6,226 bases of DNA from NCBI GenBank assembly GCA_030615845.1, contig JAUWYM010000053.1:1-6226 (forward strand), written 5' to 3'. The stretch's first letter is position 1. Each line of letters starts with the position of its first letter. The notes beneath the pieces are model-generated. The model ran no database searches. It saw only the letters and a list, made by a program, of their open reading frames with translations, and was not told the origin of the DNA. A program made the translations under genes and the position numbers. Source of the stretch: Thermoplasmatota archaeon. Lineage in GTDB: Archaea > Thermoplasmatota > E2 > DHVEG-1. Below are positions 6,071 to 6,226 of this stretch, piece after piece.

Positions 6071-6226
6071 ATGAACGAAAAAAATATGTACAGTGCATCG
6101 GTACTACAGTGGAACGTATACAAAGGCTGTTTGTTCGATTGCGTGTACTGTGAGAAATCCTTTAAAAGGCAAGCAAAGAGGCAGAAACACAACTGTATTA
6201 AATGTTATAATTATGAACCACATGAG
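6071..6226 (+). CDS. Radical SAM protein, N-terminal fragment cut by the window edge
   Basis: Fifty-two codons are visible. Residues 18-27 (YKGCLFDCVYC) carry the CX3CX2C signature (Cys20, Cys24, Cys27) that binds the [4Fe-4S] cluster used to cleave S-adenosylmethionine into a 5'-deoxyadenosyl radical. The preceding SVLQWNVY strand is the first beta strand of the partial TIM barrel. A basic segment with KRQAKRQKH (32-40) and a second cysteine pair, CIKC (42-45), follow, then YNYEPHE. I recall this cysteine-plus-basic arrangement from uncharacterised archaeal radical SAM proteins, but I cannot name the substrate. It lies on the same strand as RFC-S, 260 bases away, with its own promoter-like sequence. 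The start is supported by GGTGA six bases upstream. Confidence 0.85.
   Translation, partial: MNEKNMYSASVLQWNVYKGCLFDCVYCEKSFKRQAKRQKHNCIKCYNYEPHE

Noticed and set aside
6048..6074. Eight-codon ORF whose TGA overlaps the radical SAM ATG as ATGA
   Set aside because: It could be a coupled leader peptide, but it has no ribosome site of its own and its length is easily due to chance.
1..6226. CRISPR array, tRNA, rRNA, insertion sequence or attachment site
   Set aside because: I see no evenly spaced repeats, cloverleaf, rRNA-like conserved blocks, transposase frame or flanking duplication.

Overview
The window reads as AT-rich archaeal chromosomal DNA. The best evidence is an intact clamp-loader small subunit (RFC-S) of archaeal type. 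Supporting signs are TATA-like boxes about 25-27 bases before likely transcript starts, a GGTGA-type Shine-Dalgarno in front of the last gene, and a huge secreted protein of DUF2341 / Ig-like / fibronectin-like modules rich in Asn-X-Ser/Thr sequons, a style common in uncultivated Euryarchaeota such as Thermoplasmata-like lineages. The exact lineage cannot be fixed from the sequence alone.

Positions 1-4279 (minus strand) are filled by one open frame that runs off the left edge: the first 1426 codons of a modular cell-surface protein. Its order is: signal peptide, unassigned N-terminal domain, DUF2341, concanavalin-like jelly roll, two Ig-like repeats, a five-bladed-propeller domain of the GH43/GH32/GH130 fold class, a Gly/Ser linker, a third Ig-like repeat, and one and a half Fn3 domains. 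Its last 33 visible codons lie in a GC-rich, hairpin-rich patch (1-106) that no longer reads like Fn3.

Positions 4280-4560 are a divergent intergenic region. It holds a clear TATA box for the surface protein and a 10-bp hairpin followed by five T. A 46-residue single-pass membrane protein, probably read from a leaderless transcript, follows at 4561-4701.

Positions 4827-5810 encode RFC-S, complete and without an intein, with a slightly unusual P-loop. Two mutually overlapping short ORFs touch its stop codon, and neither is convincing. After about 260 bases of AT-rich spacer with promoter-like elements, a radical SAM enzyme starts at 6071 and is cut by the right edge after 52 codons.

The genes do not form an obvious pathway. 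The left half is surface or carbohydrate related; the right half joins a replication gene to an Fe-S enzyme on the same strand. I see no CRISPR array, tRNA, rRNA, insertion sequence or defence system. The observations most worth following are the propeller embedded in the Ig-repeat array, the composition break at 1-106, and the hairpin plus leaderless small membrane gene in the divergent spacer.
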